Shown here: positions 6,598-15,648 of the stretch, piece by piece
Layout: each line of letters begins with the position of its first letter
Numbering within the stretch: position 1 is the stretch's first letter
DNA from: Hymenobacter siberiensis
GTDB taxonomy: Bacteria; Bacteroidota; Bacteroidia; Cytophagales; Hymenobacteraceae
Reading direction: 5' to 3'
Length of the DNA: 64,000 nt
Assembly: GCF_018967865.2 (NCBI RefSeq)
Contig: NZ_JAHLZY020000001.1
Coordinates: 1,736,001-1,800,000, forward strand
The notes under the pieces: generated by a model
What the model was told of the DNA's origin: nothing
The model's database searches: none
Seen by the model: only the letters and a program-made list of their open reading frames with translations
Program-made: the position numbers and the translations under genes

Positions 6598-9500
6598 TTA
6601 CTTTACCACCTCGAACCAGTTCTTCACGCTCGTGCCGTTGGGCAGGGTGAGGATGTAGAAGTAGTTGCCGGCGGGCGTGTTGTCGTCGCCACCCCAGTTG
6701 TTCTGGTAGTTGGTGGTTTTGTACACCTCGCGGCCCCAGCGGTTGAAGATGGTGAAGGTGTTGCCGGGGTAGAGGCCGATGTTGTCGATGACGAGCACAT
6801 CGTTCTGGCCGTCGCGGTTCGGGGTGATGACGTTGTAGGTCTTCACGGCGTTGGCGAAGCTCACGCTGGTTTCGTTCGAGTTCGAGAGCAGCGGGGTGGC
6901 ATCGGTGCTGGCGGCCACTACCCGGAAGTTCTGGCTGAAGCCCAGACCGGTGGCCGTGCTGTTGGGGGCGTTGTTGGAAACGGTGGCCGTTAGCGTCGAG
7001 CCTGATACCGTTATTGTGGGCATCGGAACCAGCAGTTCCGATGCTCCGGCGTCGGTGCGTCGGTAGATGCGGTACTCCTTCACCGCGAAGCCCACGAAGG
7101 CATTCCAGGTGAGGGCCGTGCTGCCTTGGTCGCGGCCGCCGGCGGTGGCGGTAGCAGTGGCTTGCAGGCGGATGGTCTGGGCCACGCCGGTAGTAGTAAC
7201 CGTGCCGCAACCGTTAGTGAGGCTGAGCTGGTACTCGTAGGAATTAGCGTTGGCATCCACCGCGCTGTTGTCGGTGAAAGTGGTGGCCGAAGCCGCAACC
7301 GTACCCACCGGCGCGAAGCTGCCCGCGCCCGCCACGCGGCGCAGCACCTGCACCGGGTTGGGCGTGTTGGCGCTGTTGAGCGTGCCCAGCGAGATGATGA
7401 CGCGGCTGTTGCTGGCGGCATCTACCGAGGCGTTGCTCAGGGTCAGCGTCGGGCTATCGAAGAGGATGGTGCGGATGGTGGCCGGGCCGGTGCAGGACGC
7501 AGGCGCGGCGCTGATTTCAGCAGCGCTCACCGTGTAGGGTCCGGTGGCGTTGAAGCGCACCGTAACCTGGCTGCTGGTGCCGCCGGCTGTGACGGTGCCG
7601 CCCACTACCGTCCACTGGTAGCTGGCGCCGGCCGTGGGGTTGGCAATGGCGTATTGCTGCGGCGTAGCCACATTACACACGAAGCCCGAGCCCGAAATAG
7701 TGGGCGCGGTGGGCGTAGGAGCCACCGTGAATGGCGTAGTGTACACCGGGCCGGTGCAGCCGGCCGAAGTGGTTTCCTGCACCGTAAGAGTGTAGGTGCC
7801 GGGGGCGGGCAGCGTGGCGAGCACGCGGGTATTGCCGGTGCCGGCCAGGGTAGCGCCCGCCAGCTGGAACACGTAGCTGGAGCCGGTGAAGCCGCCGGGC
7901 AGGCCGAAGGTCACGGGGCCGTTGGTCTGGCACACGCGCACCGGGGCGGTGATGGCCAGGGTGGGGCGGGGCGAGGGGTTGATGAGCACCTTGAGGGTAT
8001 CGGAAGTGCCCAGGCAGCGCACGCCGCTGGCGGGGTTGCTGGTTTCCGTCACCACGATTTTGCCGATGGTGGGCACCGTCACCGGAGTCCAGCTCACGGT
8101 CACCGTGTTCTGTAGGGTGCTCACCTGCGTACCGCCGATGATGGTCCAGGCATAGCTGGAGCCGTTGGCAAAAATGCCGCTCACGTAGCGGTAGGGGCCA
8201 TCGGCCTGGCACACGGCGCGCGGCAGCGGGGCTACGGCCACAATGTCGCCGGGGCCGGTGGGCCGCACCGTTTGCAGGCGTGGGTTGATGATGATGGGCA
8301 GGGTAATGGTGTCGGACGAGCAACCCTGGGCATTCAAGCTGAATACCTTGAGGTAGCCGCCGGTGCTGGCCACGCCCCAGTCCACGGTGATGGCCGAGGT
8401 GCCGTTGCCGCTGGCAATGGTACCGCCGCGAATCAGCCAGGTGAAGGCCGTGCCCACGGGATTAGCTACCGAATAGGCAATGCCTGTAACCGTGGGGCAT
8501 ACCGAGGCCGGCCCCACAATAGCGGAAGGCAGCGGGCGCGGGTTGATGGTCACGACCACGGCACTGGTGCTCACGCAACCATTGGCGGTGGTGGCCGTCA
8601 CGGTGTAGGTGCGGGTGATGGGCGCGGCTGTGGTGTTCGAGGCCGTGAACACGGGCTGGGCGGCAGTGCTGCTGCTCAGGCCCGTAGCCGGGGCCCAGCT
8701 ATAGGTGTAGCCGGTGCGGGCCGGGGTACCCAGGGTAATGGTTTTGAGGTCGCAGACGGCGGCGGCGGGGCCGGCATCGGCTACGGCGGCAGGGTTCACG
8801 GTCACGGTCACGGGGCTGGTGGCCACGCAGCCGTTGGCGGTGGTCGCAGTCAGCGTGAAGATGATGGGATTCGGGGTGGCCGTGGTGTTGGTCAGCGTGA
8901 AGGTGGGATTAGCCACGGTGGTGCTGCTCAGGCCGGTGGCCGGGCTCCAGCTGTAGGTGTAGCCCGCTACCGGGGTCGCGCCCAGCGTAATGGTCGAGCC
9001 CGAGCATACGGCCTGGTTAGCCCCCGCCACTGCCACAGCGGCAGGGTTGATGGTGACAATGACCGTCGCAGCCGCGGTGCAGCCGTTGGCGGTGGTGGCC
9101 GTCAGGGTGTAGGTCTGGGTGATTGGGGCGCCGGTCAGGTTGGGCAGGGTCACGGTCGGGTTCAGCACCGAGGCACTGCTGAGGCCGGTGGCCGGGCTCC
9201 AGGCGTAGGTGGTGCCGGCCACGGCCGCGCCGTTGCCGATGGCCACGGGCACGTTCGAGCAGGTCGCCTTGGCCAGGCCGGCATCGGCCACGGCGGCGGG
9301 GTTGATGGTTACTACCACCGTGTTGGTGGCGGTGCAGCCGTTGGCGGTGGTGGCCGTCAGGGTGTAGGTCTGGGTGATGGGGGCGGCCGTTAGGTTGGGC
9401 AGGGTCACGGTCGGGTTCAGCACCGACGTGCTGCTCAGGCCGGTGGCCGGGCTCCAGGCGTAGGTGGTACCGGCCACGGCCGCGCCGTTGCCAATGGCCA

Positions 9501-12156
9501 CGGGCACGTTCGAGCAGGTCGCCTTGGCCAGGCCGGCATCGGCCACGGCGGCGGGGTTGATGGTTACCACCACGGTGGCAGGGGCCGAGGGACACCCGAG
9601 GGGCGAAGTGGTAATCAGGGTATAAGTCCTCACGATGGGCACGCCCGTCGTGTTAGTGCCCGTTACCGTGGGGTTGGCAATAGTCGGGTCACTCAGGCCA
9701 GTGGTCGGGCTCCAGCTATAGGTAGTGCCGGCCACGGGCGTAGTCGTGCTGCCCAGTGGGGCCGAAACCGTACCCGAGCAGAAGCTAATGGCCGGGCCGG
9801 GAATGGCCACGGCCGCAGGGTTGATGGTGATGATGACCGTCGAAGTCGCGGTGCAGCCCGTACTGTTAGTAGCCGTCACGGTATAGCTCTGGGTGATGGG
9901 CGTGCCGGTCAGGTTGGGCAGCGTCACGGTGGGCTGGGCCACGGTGGCGCTGCTCAGGCCGGTGGCCGGGCTCCAGCTATAGGTGTAGCCGGCCAGCGCG
10001 GCAGTACCAATGGCGGCCGAAGCCACTCCCGAGCAGGTCGTACGGACCGGGCCGGCATCGGCTACGGCGGCGGGGCTCACCGTCACCACCACCGAAGAGG
10101 TGCTGGAGCAGCTCGGGCCGGAGGATACGGTGAGCGTGTAGGTCTGGGTGATGGGGGCGCCGGTCAGGTTGGGCAGCGTCACAGTGGGCTGGGCCACGGT
10201 AGTGCTGCTCAGGCCCAGGGCCGGCGTCCAGGTGTAGGTAAAGCCAGTGACAGCTGCCACGCCCAGCGGCGTAGAAGCCACGTTGGGGCACACGGTGCGG
10301 GCAGGGCCGGCGTTGGCCACGGGCGGAGGCGTCACGGTCACCGTCACGGTAGCCGTGACGGAGCAGGTGCCGTCGGTGCCGGTCACGGTGTAGGTGGTGG
10401 TGGCGGTGGGTATTACCGTAACGGTGGTGCTGGTGGAGCTAATACCGCCACCGGACCACACGTAGGTAAGGCCCGCCAGGCCCGTCACAGTCAGCGTTGT
10501 TGAGGTGCCCAGGCAGATGCTGGGCGCGAGGGCCGTGGCCGTGAGGGCCGGCAGGGGCCGGATGTCCACGGATTTAACCACTGAGTCAGACAGGCAGCCG
10601 TAGGTCGAAATGCCCTTGAGCGAGAGCAGGCCGGTGGTATTGGCGTTGGCCCAGGTTACCTGCACCGCATTGGTGCCCTGGCCGCTCGTGATGGTGCCGC
10701 CCGTGATGCGCCAGCGGTAGGAGGCCGGCACGGGGCCGGCAGCGGTGTAGGTACGCACCGTGGCGGGGTCGCACACCGTGGTGGGGCCGGTAATGGCGTT
10801 GGGGCCGGCAGCGCGGGTCACCGTCACCCGGAAAATATCGGAAGCCAGCTTGCCGCCGCAGCCGTTATCCTTTACGGTCACGCCCAGGTCGTAGGGTGTG
10901 GTGCGGGCCTGGCCGCAGCCGGAGCTGTAGATGAACGTGCCCGATACCGTGCCGGTGCCGGTGGCGGTAGCCGTGCCGGTGAGGTTGCCGGGCTGCACCG
11001 TGCCCGTACTGCCATTAAAGGTGGTGTTGAACGGTCCGCTGCCATCGAGCAGGGCACTGTTCACGGTGAGCACCAGCGGGTGGTTGCCGCTGGCCTGCGT
11101 GGCCGTAATCGGAATGGTCAGCGACTGGCCTTCCTCAATGGTATAGCTGCGGGGAGTGAGGGTAGGGGCCGGCAGCACCGGCGCCGTGGTGGGCGGGCAG
11201 GTCGATACCACCAGCTGCAAGTCTCGTCGAGTGGTGCCAATCAGCACTTCCACGCCGTTGATGGTGCGGTATTCTGCCACATCCACCGCTACTACGTAGA
11301 GGCCGTTGGTGCGGGCCCCATATTTGGCGATGCCCGTACTGGCATTGATGGTCGCAAAGTTGCCCGCGCCCGTCCCAAAGGGGTTGGCCGCGCTGTAAGC
11401 CGGGTAATAGGGTACCGCTTGGGGAAAGGGTGGGAAAGTGCCGCCGGGGGTTGGGAAGCCGTAGGGCGTACCAAAAGAGTACACCAGGCGGTCGCCGTCG
11501 GGGTCAAAGGCATTGTTGAGCGAAATGGTGGTATCGTTCTGGCACACGATGGCCACGGCCGTATCCGAAAATACGGGCGAGCGGTTGTAAATCAGCGGCG
11601 GGGCCATGCTCACGTACAGCGTCAGGGGCACGTTGCCGCCGGTACCCCCGCCGGGGTTGTTCACGTTGGTCAGGGTGTTGTTGCGGGCACCCACCGAGTA
11701 CACGGCGTAGTAGCCATCGAAGGACACCGGCAGGTTCACCGTCTGCACGTATTTGCACAGGTAAAACGGCTGACTGGGGCCGCTCACGGCGCAGCCCTGC
11801 GGCACGGGCGGGGCAATGGGCGGCGGCAGGTTGGCGTTGGTAGCCGTGGGTGAGGTACGGCTGAAAGTATAGTTGGCAATGCGCACCCCGGTGGTGCGAT
11901 TGTATATTTCAATCGGCGCGCTCACCGGGGGAGCCGCGATGCCGTTGGGGTTGGCATTGGTATACAGGCCGTTGCTGTACACCGTCAGGGTTATCTCATA
12001 GCGAAAGGGCGTGGCGGCCGGTCCGGTGGCGTCGAGGTAGCGGTAGCTCATCTCGCCGCCCAATAGGTGCGAGGCCTGCGCCGGGCGCGTGCCCAGCACC
12101 AGCAGCGCCAGGAGTAGCATCGGCCCAAAAAAACGCCGTAGTAAGGTTGTAGGCAT
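6598..12156 (-). CDS. gliding motility-associated (T9SS type B) repeat surface protein
   Basis: This 1852-residue secreted protein begins with a signal peptide (LLRRFFGPMLLLALLVLGTRPAQA) followed by ASHLLGGEMSYRYL, a start common in SprB-like and PKD proteins of gliding Bacteroidota. The first third has Ig/cadherin-like segments. Seven tandem repeats of about 84 residues follow, then more PKD-like domains. It ends with the gliding-motility-associated C-terminal domain: NVITPNRDGQNDVLVIDNI, YPGNTFTIFNRWGREVYKT, and AGNYFYIL. That domain is the T9SS type B export signal, so the protein is displayed or released at the cell surface. Adhesion or motility is the likely role. The neighbouring gene is also T9SS cargo. 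Confidence 0.85.
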   Translation of the reverse strand: MPTTLLRRFFGPMLLLALLVLGTRPAQASHLLGGEMSYRYLDATGPAATPFRYEITLTVYSNGLYTNANPNGIAAPPVSAPIEIYNRTTGVRIANYTFSRTSPTATNANLPPPIAPPVPQGCAVSGPSQPFYLCKYVQTVNLPVSFDGYYAVYSVGARNNTLTNVNNPGGGTGGNVPLTLYVSMAPPLIYNRSPVFSDTAVAIVCQNDTTISLNNAFDPDGDRLVYSFGTPYGFPTPGGTFPPFPQAVPYYPAYSAANPFGTGAGNFATINASTGIAKYGARTNGLYVVAVDVAEYRTINGVEVLIGTTRRDLQLVVSTCPPTTAPVLPAPTLTPRSYTIEEGQSLTIPITATQASGNHPLVLTVNSALLDGSGPFNTTFNGSTGTVQPGNLTGTATATGTGTVSGTFIYSSGCGQARTTPYDLGVTVKDNGCGGKLASDIFRVTVTRAAGPNAITGPTTVCDPATVRTYTAAGPVPASYRWRITGGTITSGQGTNAVQVTWANANTTGLLSLKGISTYGCLSDSVVKSVDIRPLPALTATALAPSICLGTSTTLTVTGLAGLTYVWSGGGISSTSTTVTVIPTATTTYTVTGTDGTCSVTATVTVTVTPPPVANAGPARTVCPNVASTPLGVAAVTGFTYTWTPALGLSSTTVAQPTVTLPNLTGAPITQTYTLTVSSGPSCSSTSSVVVTVSPAAVADAGPVRTTCSGVASAAIGTAALAGYTYSWSPATGLSSATVAQPTVTLPNLTGTPITQSYTVTATNSTGCTATSTVIITINPAAVAIPGPAISFCSGTVSAPLGSTTTPVAGTTYSWSPTTGLSDPTIANPTVTGTNTTGVPIVRTYTLITTSPLGCPSAPATVVVTINPAAVADAGLAKATCSNVPVAIGNGAAVAGTTYAWSPATGLSSTSVLNPTVTLPNLTAAPITQTYTLTATTANGCTATNTVVVTINPAAVADAGLAKATCSNVPVAIGNGAAVAGTTYAWSPATGLSSASVLNPTVTLPNLTGAPITQTYTLTATTANGCTAAATVIVTINPAAVAVAGANQAVCSGSTITLGATPVAGYTYSWSPATGLSSTTVANPTFTLTNTTATPNPIIFTLTATTANGCVATSPVTVTVNPAAVADAGPAAAVCDLKTITLGTPARTGYTYSWAPATGLSSSTAAQPVFTASNTTAAPITRTYTVTATTANGCVSTSAVVVTINPRPLPSAIVGPASVCPTVTGIAYSVANPVGTAFTWLIRGGTIASGNGTSAITVDWGVASTGGYLKVFSLNAQGCSSDTITLPIIINPRLQTVRPTGPGDIVAVAPLPRAVCQADGPYRYVSGIFANGSSYAWTIIGGTQVSTLQNTVTVSWTPVTVPTIGKIVVTETSNPASGVRCLGTSDTLKVLINPSPRPTLAITAPVRVCQTNGPVTFGLPGGFTGSSYVFQLAGATLAGTGNTRVLATLPAPGTYTLTVQETTSAGCTGPVYTTPFTVAPTPTAPTISGSGFVCNVATPQQYAIANPTAGASYQWTVVGGTVTAGGTSSQVTVRFNATGPYTVSAAEISAAPASCTGPATIRTILFDSPTLTLSNASVDAASNSRVIISLGTLNSANTPNPVQVLRRVAGAGSFAPVGTVAASATTFTDNSAVDANANSYEYQLSLTNGCGTVTTTGVAQTIRLQATATATAGGRDQGSTALTWNAFVGFAVKEYRIYRRTDAGASELLVPMPTITVSGSTLTATVSNNAPNSTATGLGFSQNFRVVAASTDATPLLSNSNETSVSFANAVKTYNVITPNRDGQNDVLVIDNIGLYPGNTFTIFNRWGREVYKTTNYQNNWGGDDNTPAGNYFYILTLPNGTSVKNWFEVVK
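8541..10328 (-). repeat. seven tandem ~84-residue coding repeats
   Basis: The repeats run from PPPVANAGPARTVCPN to VTINP. Each has a conserved Cys near the start, a TYSWSPATGLSS core, PTVTLPNLTGAPITQTYT and a second Cys in NGC. Units four and five (roughly 9040-9560) are nearly identical at base level, a sign of recent duplication; the others have diverged. Confidence 0.85.
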
Positions 12157-12182
12157 ACAATAAAATGAAGGGGGGGGAGCTG

Positions 12183-12217
12183 AAAAACTGCCCCGGCCAC
12201 CAGAAGGCGGCCGGGGC
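12183..12217 (-). terminator. terminator of the GEVED/PKD gene
   Basis: Perfect 9-bp arms GCCCCGGCC and GGCCGGGGC (12190-12198 and 12209-12217) are followed on the minus strand by TTTTTC. It lies 50 bases after the stop of the gene at 12267 and before the start of the next leftward gene. Confidence 0.75.
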
Positions 12218-12266
12218 GGCTGGAAATTGAGGGCGGGCCGGGTGTCGGCTCGCCAGAAATTGTCGG

Positions 12267-14537
12267 TTACTCGCGTACCACGCGGCGCAGGGCGGTCTGG
12301 CCTTGCGCGTCGCGCAGGCGCAGCACATACACGCCGGCCGGCAGGGCGCTCAGGTCCAGCTGGGCATCGGCGGCCGGGCCCAGGCGCAGGGCTGTGCGCA
12401 GCACCGTGGTGCCCAGCAGGTTCTGCACCTCGGTGGTGTAGAGGCCGGCGGCGCTGGCATCGGGCAGACGCAGGCTCACCCGCCCGTCAAGGGTAGGGTT
12501 GGGGAAGAGGCTGAGCGTGGGGAGGGCCTGGGCATCGCGGGTGGCCAGGGGCAGTATCCGCAGCTGGTAGTCCTCCACTTCGGCGTTGATGAGATTGGTG
12601 GCGCAGGGGTTGGGCGTGCCGCCGGTGGCGTTGGCCACCACCATCACCCGCATGCGGGGCGTGCTGCCCGCCATGCCGGCGGGCACCGTGAAGGGCGCGG
12701 TGAAGGTGTTGGCGTTAGCCGTGCCATTCACCACCAGCTCGGAGGCATCAAACGTGCCGTTCATGTTCCAGTCTACCCAGGCCGAGGTGCGGTGCTGCGC
12801 GGCCAGGTTGGTGCCCACCGTCAGGCTAAGGGAGTTACCCACGCTGGCCGACAGGGTCAGGCTTGTGTAGTTGGCGTAGCCACCCGTGGCAACGCTGCTG
12901 TTATTGATGAAAGCCGGGGTGGCATTGGCAATGCCTACGGTGGCGATGAAGAACGGACTGGGCATCTGCTGTCCGCCGGGACCGGTGCCCCCCGTGCCGT
13001 TCGACGCGCAATACGTGAGGCAGGGCACCTGAATGGTTACCGCGTTCAGGCGCGTCACGCTGGCCGAGGCGTTTGTATTGGTGGCCGAGAGGGTGATGTT
13101 GTAGGTGCCCGAGGCGGTGTAGGTGTGCGTGGGGTTTTGCAGGGTGCTGGTAGTACCATCGCCGAAGCTCCACAGCCAGGAAATGGGTACGTTGGTGGTG
13201 AGGTCGGTGAACTGAATGGGATTCACGCAGCCGCCAACCACGTAGTTGGTGCTGAAGTTGATGATGGGCGGCAGCGTATTGGGCCGGGCAATGATGGTGT
13301 AGTCTTCTACTTGGCCGCTCACGGGGCTCACGCAGGGACCGGCCGTGTTGCCAATGGCGTCGGCAATCACGCGCAGGCGCAGGGGCTGGTTGAGCACGGT
13401 GCTGGTGGGCAGGGTGAGGGTGGTGGTGGCTCCGGGGCTGGCCGTGTTCAGGCCGGTATAAATCAGCTCGGACGTAGCAAAAACGCCGTTGTTGTCCAGG
13501 TCCAGGTACACCCGGATGTCGTGCGGGTTCACGCCGCCCGTGGTGATAATCATCGGGTTATTCACGCCCACAATCAAATCGGTGCGCTGCGGGCAGGTGA
13601 AGTCCTGGTAGCCGGCGCTGCCGTCGGCCGAGGTATTATCGATGCTGCCCAGCCGGAAGCGGGTGATGCCGTAGTTGGCGAAGTAATTGGTGGTCTGAGG
13701 CGAGCAGCCGGCCGCCAGCGGCACCGAGGCGTTATAAACAATGCTGGTGGCGGCGCTGGTGTTGTTGCCCACGGCGTTGGTAGCGCGCAGGGTCACGGCA
13801 TAGGTGCCGGCCGTGGTGTAGGTGTGCGAGGGGCTTTGTAGGGTGCTGGTGGTGCCGTCGCCAAAGGCCCAGAGCCAGGCGGTGGGCAGGTTCTGGCTGG
13901 CATCGGTGAACTGCACGGTGCCGGAGCAGGTGGTGGTGCCATTGGTGGTGAAGGCCGCCACCGGGGCGCTCACGTTCGACGACAGCCGCACGCTGTAGTC
14001 TTCAACCTGCGAGTACTGGGGCGTGGAGCACGACGTGGGCACGGTGCCCAGCGCGTAGTCCGACGCCACCCGCATGCGCAGGTTGGTGCTGAGTACGGCC
14101 GTGGCGGGCGGCGCAAACGTGCCCGTGTGCAGGATGCTGTTTGGCCCATCAAACACCAGCTCGCTGGTGCCGGTGAAGGCCCCGTCGTTGTTGTAGTCAA
14201 TCCAGACCTTCACGTTCTCGTTCGTGTTCGGGCCGGTGCGCACGCTGATGGTGTAGATCTGGCCCACCGTCAGGGCGGCGTTGAAGGTGCAGCCGTAGTC
14301 GCGGTAGCCGTCGATGTAGTTGCTGGTGGTGTTATTAATGAGGTTGTTCCCAACGGTAACGTTGAGAATACCCATACCGTAGAGGTTGGCCTGGCCGTTG
14401 GTGGCACTGCCCGGCGTGCACACGGCCGCAATGGGGCAGGTGGTTTGGGCGGCGACCTCTGAGCTCACGCCCAGTCCCAGCAAAACAGCAATAAAACCCG
14501 GCGTGAACCGGGACCAGGAACGTAGGTGTGGATGCAT
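12267..14537 (-). CDS. GEVED- and PKD-domain secreted protein with T9SS type A signal
   Basis: A 756-residue exported protein. The signal peptide covers about residues 1-30 (hydrophobic core FIAVLLGLGVSSEVAAQ). Three GEVED-type domains are marked by YSQVEDYSV, SGQVEDYTI and INAEVEDYQL, each preceded by DYNNDG, DLDNNG or DWNMNG metal-loop-like turns. Two PKD domains carry WLWAFGDGTTSTLQSPSHTY and WLWSFGDGTTSTLQNPTHTY. The C-terminus LSLFPNPTLDGRVSLRL to GVYVLRLRDAQG is a type A T9SS sorting domain. The protein is most likely secreted or surface-attached; binding of glycans or other macromolecules is plausible but not shown. A terminator follows it. Confidence 0.85.
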   Translation of the reverse strand: MHPHLRSWSRFTPGFIAVLLGLGVSSEVAAQTTCPIAAVCTPGSATNGQANLYGMGILNVTVGNNLINNTTSNYIDGYRDYGCTFNAALTVGQIYTISVRTGPNTNENVKVWIDYNNDGAFTGTSELVFDGPNSILHTGTFAPPATAVLSTNLRMRVASDYALGTVPTSCSTPQYSQVEDYSVRLSSNVSAPVAAFTTNGTTTCSGTVQFTDASQNLPTAWLWAFGDGTTSTLQSPSHTYTTAGTYAVTLRATNAVGNNTSAATSIVYNASVPLAAGCSPQTTNYFANYGITRFRLGSIDNTSADGSAGYQDFTCPQRTDLIVGVNNPMIITTGGVNPHDIRVYLDLDNNGVFATSELIYTGLNTASPGATTTLTLPTSTVLNQPLRLRVIADAIGNTAGPCVSPVSGQVEDYTIIARPNTLPPIINFSTNYVVGGCVNPIQFTDLTTNVPISWLWSFGDGTTSTLQNPTHTYTASGTYNITLSATNTNASASVTRLNAVTIQVPCLTYCASNGTGGTGPGGQQMPSPFFIATVGIANATPAFINNSSVATGGYANYTSLTLSASVGNSLSLTVGTNLAAQHRTSAWVDWNMNGTFDASELVVNGTANANTFTAPFTVPAGMAGSTPRMRVMVVANATGGTPNPCATNLINAEVEDYQLRILPLATRDAQALPTLSLFPNPTLDGRVSLRLPDASAAGLYTTEVQNLLGTTVLRTALRLGPAADAQLDLSALPAGVYVLRLRDAQGQTALRRVVRE

Positions 14538-14748
14538 GCGGTACTTTGAAATAAAGCAATTGAATTCAACGGATAAATGTAAGCAGAAAGCGGGGATGGC
14601 CTGCCCACAATCGGCCGCTGCCCGCTATGAGTCGCCCACTCAACCCACCGGTTCGCCTACTGCCCACCACCGCCCGCCCGGCAACTACCTGACCAGAACC
14701 CGGGAAACAGGTTTAATCGGGCGGTGCAAAAATCGCACCAGCCACCCG

Positions 14749-14756
14749 TAAATTTG
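14749..14756 (+). promoter_or_regulatory. possible -7 element for the SDR gene
   Basis: TAAATTTG matches TAnnTTTG 55 bases before the SDR start codon. No TTG is found at the expected distance upstream, so the call rests on one half of the promoter. The rest of 14538-14810 shows no gene. Confidence 0.3.
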
Positions 14757-14810
14757 CCAATATTATTTGCCCGTCTTCTCCCGGTCCGACCGGGCCACTC
14801 CTTTTAGTTT

Positions 14811-15620
14811 ATGGCAACTCCTACTGTTCTTATCACCGGCGGCACTTCGGGCATTGGCCGGGCCTGCGCGCTGGCCTTTGGCCGGGCCGGCTACCAGGTG
14901 GCCGTCACCGGCCGCGACGAAGCTAAACTCGCCGATACCGCCGCCGCGCTGGCCGCTGCCGGCGTGGCCCACCTCACCATCCGGGCCGATGTAGGCGACG
15001 AGGCCGCCGCCGAGCGCGCCGTGGCCGAAACCGTGGCCCGCTTCGGCGGCCTCAGCGTGCTGCTCAACAACGCGGGCATCAGCATGCGCGCCCGCTTTCA
15101 GGATGCCGACCTCGAAGTCATCAAGCGCCTGATGCAGACCAACTTCTTCGGCACCGTGTTCACCACCAAGTTTGCCCTGCCGCATTTGCTGGCCAGCAAG
15201 GGCAGCATCGTGGGCATCAGCAGCATTGCGGGCTACCGGGGCCTGCCGGGGCGCACCGGCTACTCGGCCTCCAAATTCGCCATGAACGGCTTCCTCGAAG
15301 CCCTGCGCACCGAATTGCTCGACCAGGGCGTGAACGTGCTCACGGCCGCGCCCGGCTTCACCGCCTCCAATATCCGCCAGACCGCGCTGGCCGCCGACGG
15401 CTCCTCGCAGGGCGAGTCGCCGCGCGACGAAGGCGCTATGATGAGCAGCGAAGCCGTGGCCCAGGAAATCCTCAAAGCCGTGCAGCAGCGCAAGCGCACG
15501 CTGGTGCTCACCGGCCAGGGCAAGCTGGTGGTTTTTCTCAACAAATGGCTGCCCGGTCTGACGGACCGGCTGGTGCTAAGCAGCTTCCAGAAAGAGGAAA
15601 AAGGGGTGGATGTGGGGTGA
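14811..15620 (+). CDS. short-chain dehydrogenase/reductase (SDR)
   Basis: A 269-residue classical SDR, an NAD(P)-dependent oxidoreductase with a Rossmann fold. The cofactor motif TGGTSGIG is at residues 9-16, LLNNAGIS near 84, the catalytic Ser in GISSIAGYRG, and YSASK with Tyr151 and Lys155. The PGFTASNI segment follows the active site as usual. The substrate is unknown. The gene stands alone; an IS4-family element is inserted 28 bases after its stop codon, so the original downstream context has been altered. Confidence 0.9.
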   Translation: MATPTVLITGGTSGIGRACALAFGRAGYQVAVTGRDEAKLADTAAALAAAGVAHLTIRADVGDEAAAERAVAETVARFGGLSVLLNNAGISMRARFQDADLEVIKRLMQTNFFGTVFTTKFALPHLLASKGSIVGISSIAGYRGLPGRTGYSASKFAMNGFLEALRTELLDQGVNVLTAAPGFTASNIRQTALAADGSSQGESPRDEGAMMSSEAVAQEILKAVQQRKRTLVLTGQGKLVVFLNKWLPGLTDRLVLSSFQKEEKGVDVG

Positions 15621-15637
15621 TTTGAGTTAAGAGTTAA

Positions 15638-15648
15638 AGCTTAGGAGT
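15638..15648. repeat. target-site duplication of IS copy 1, left
   Basis: AGCTTAGGAGT (11 bp) directly abuts the left inverted repeat. The identical 11 bp abut the right end at 16848-16858. This length is usual for IS4-family elements. Confidence 0.8.

Noticed and set aside
12303..13841. 512-codon plus-strand open frame opposite the GEVED/PKD gene
   Set aside because: Same reason: the minus strand has a full domain structure, while the plus-strand product is low-complexity Gly/Ala/His/Arg.
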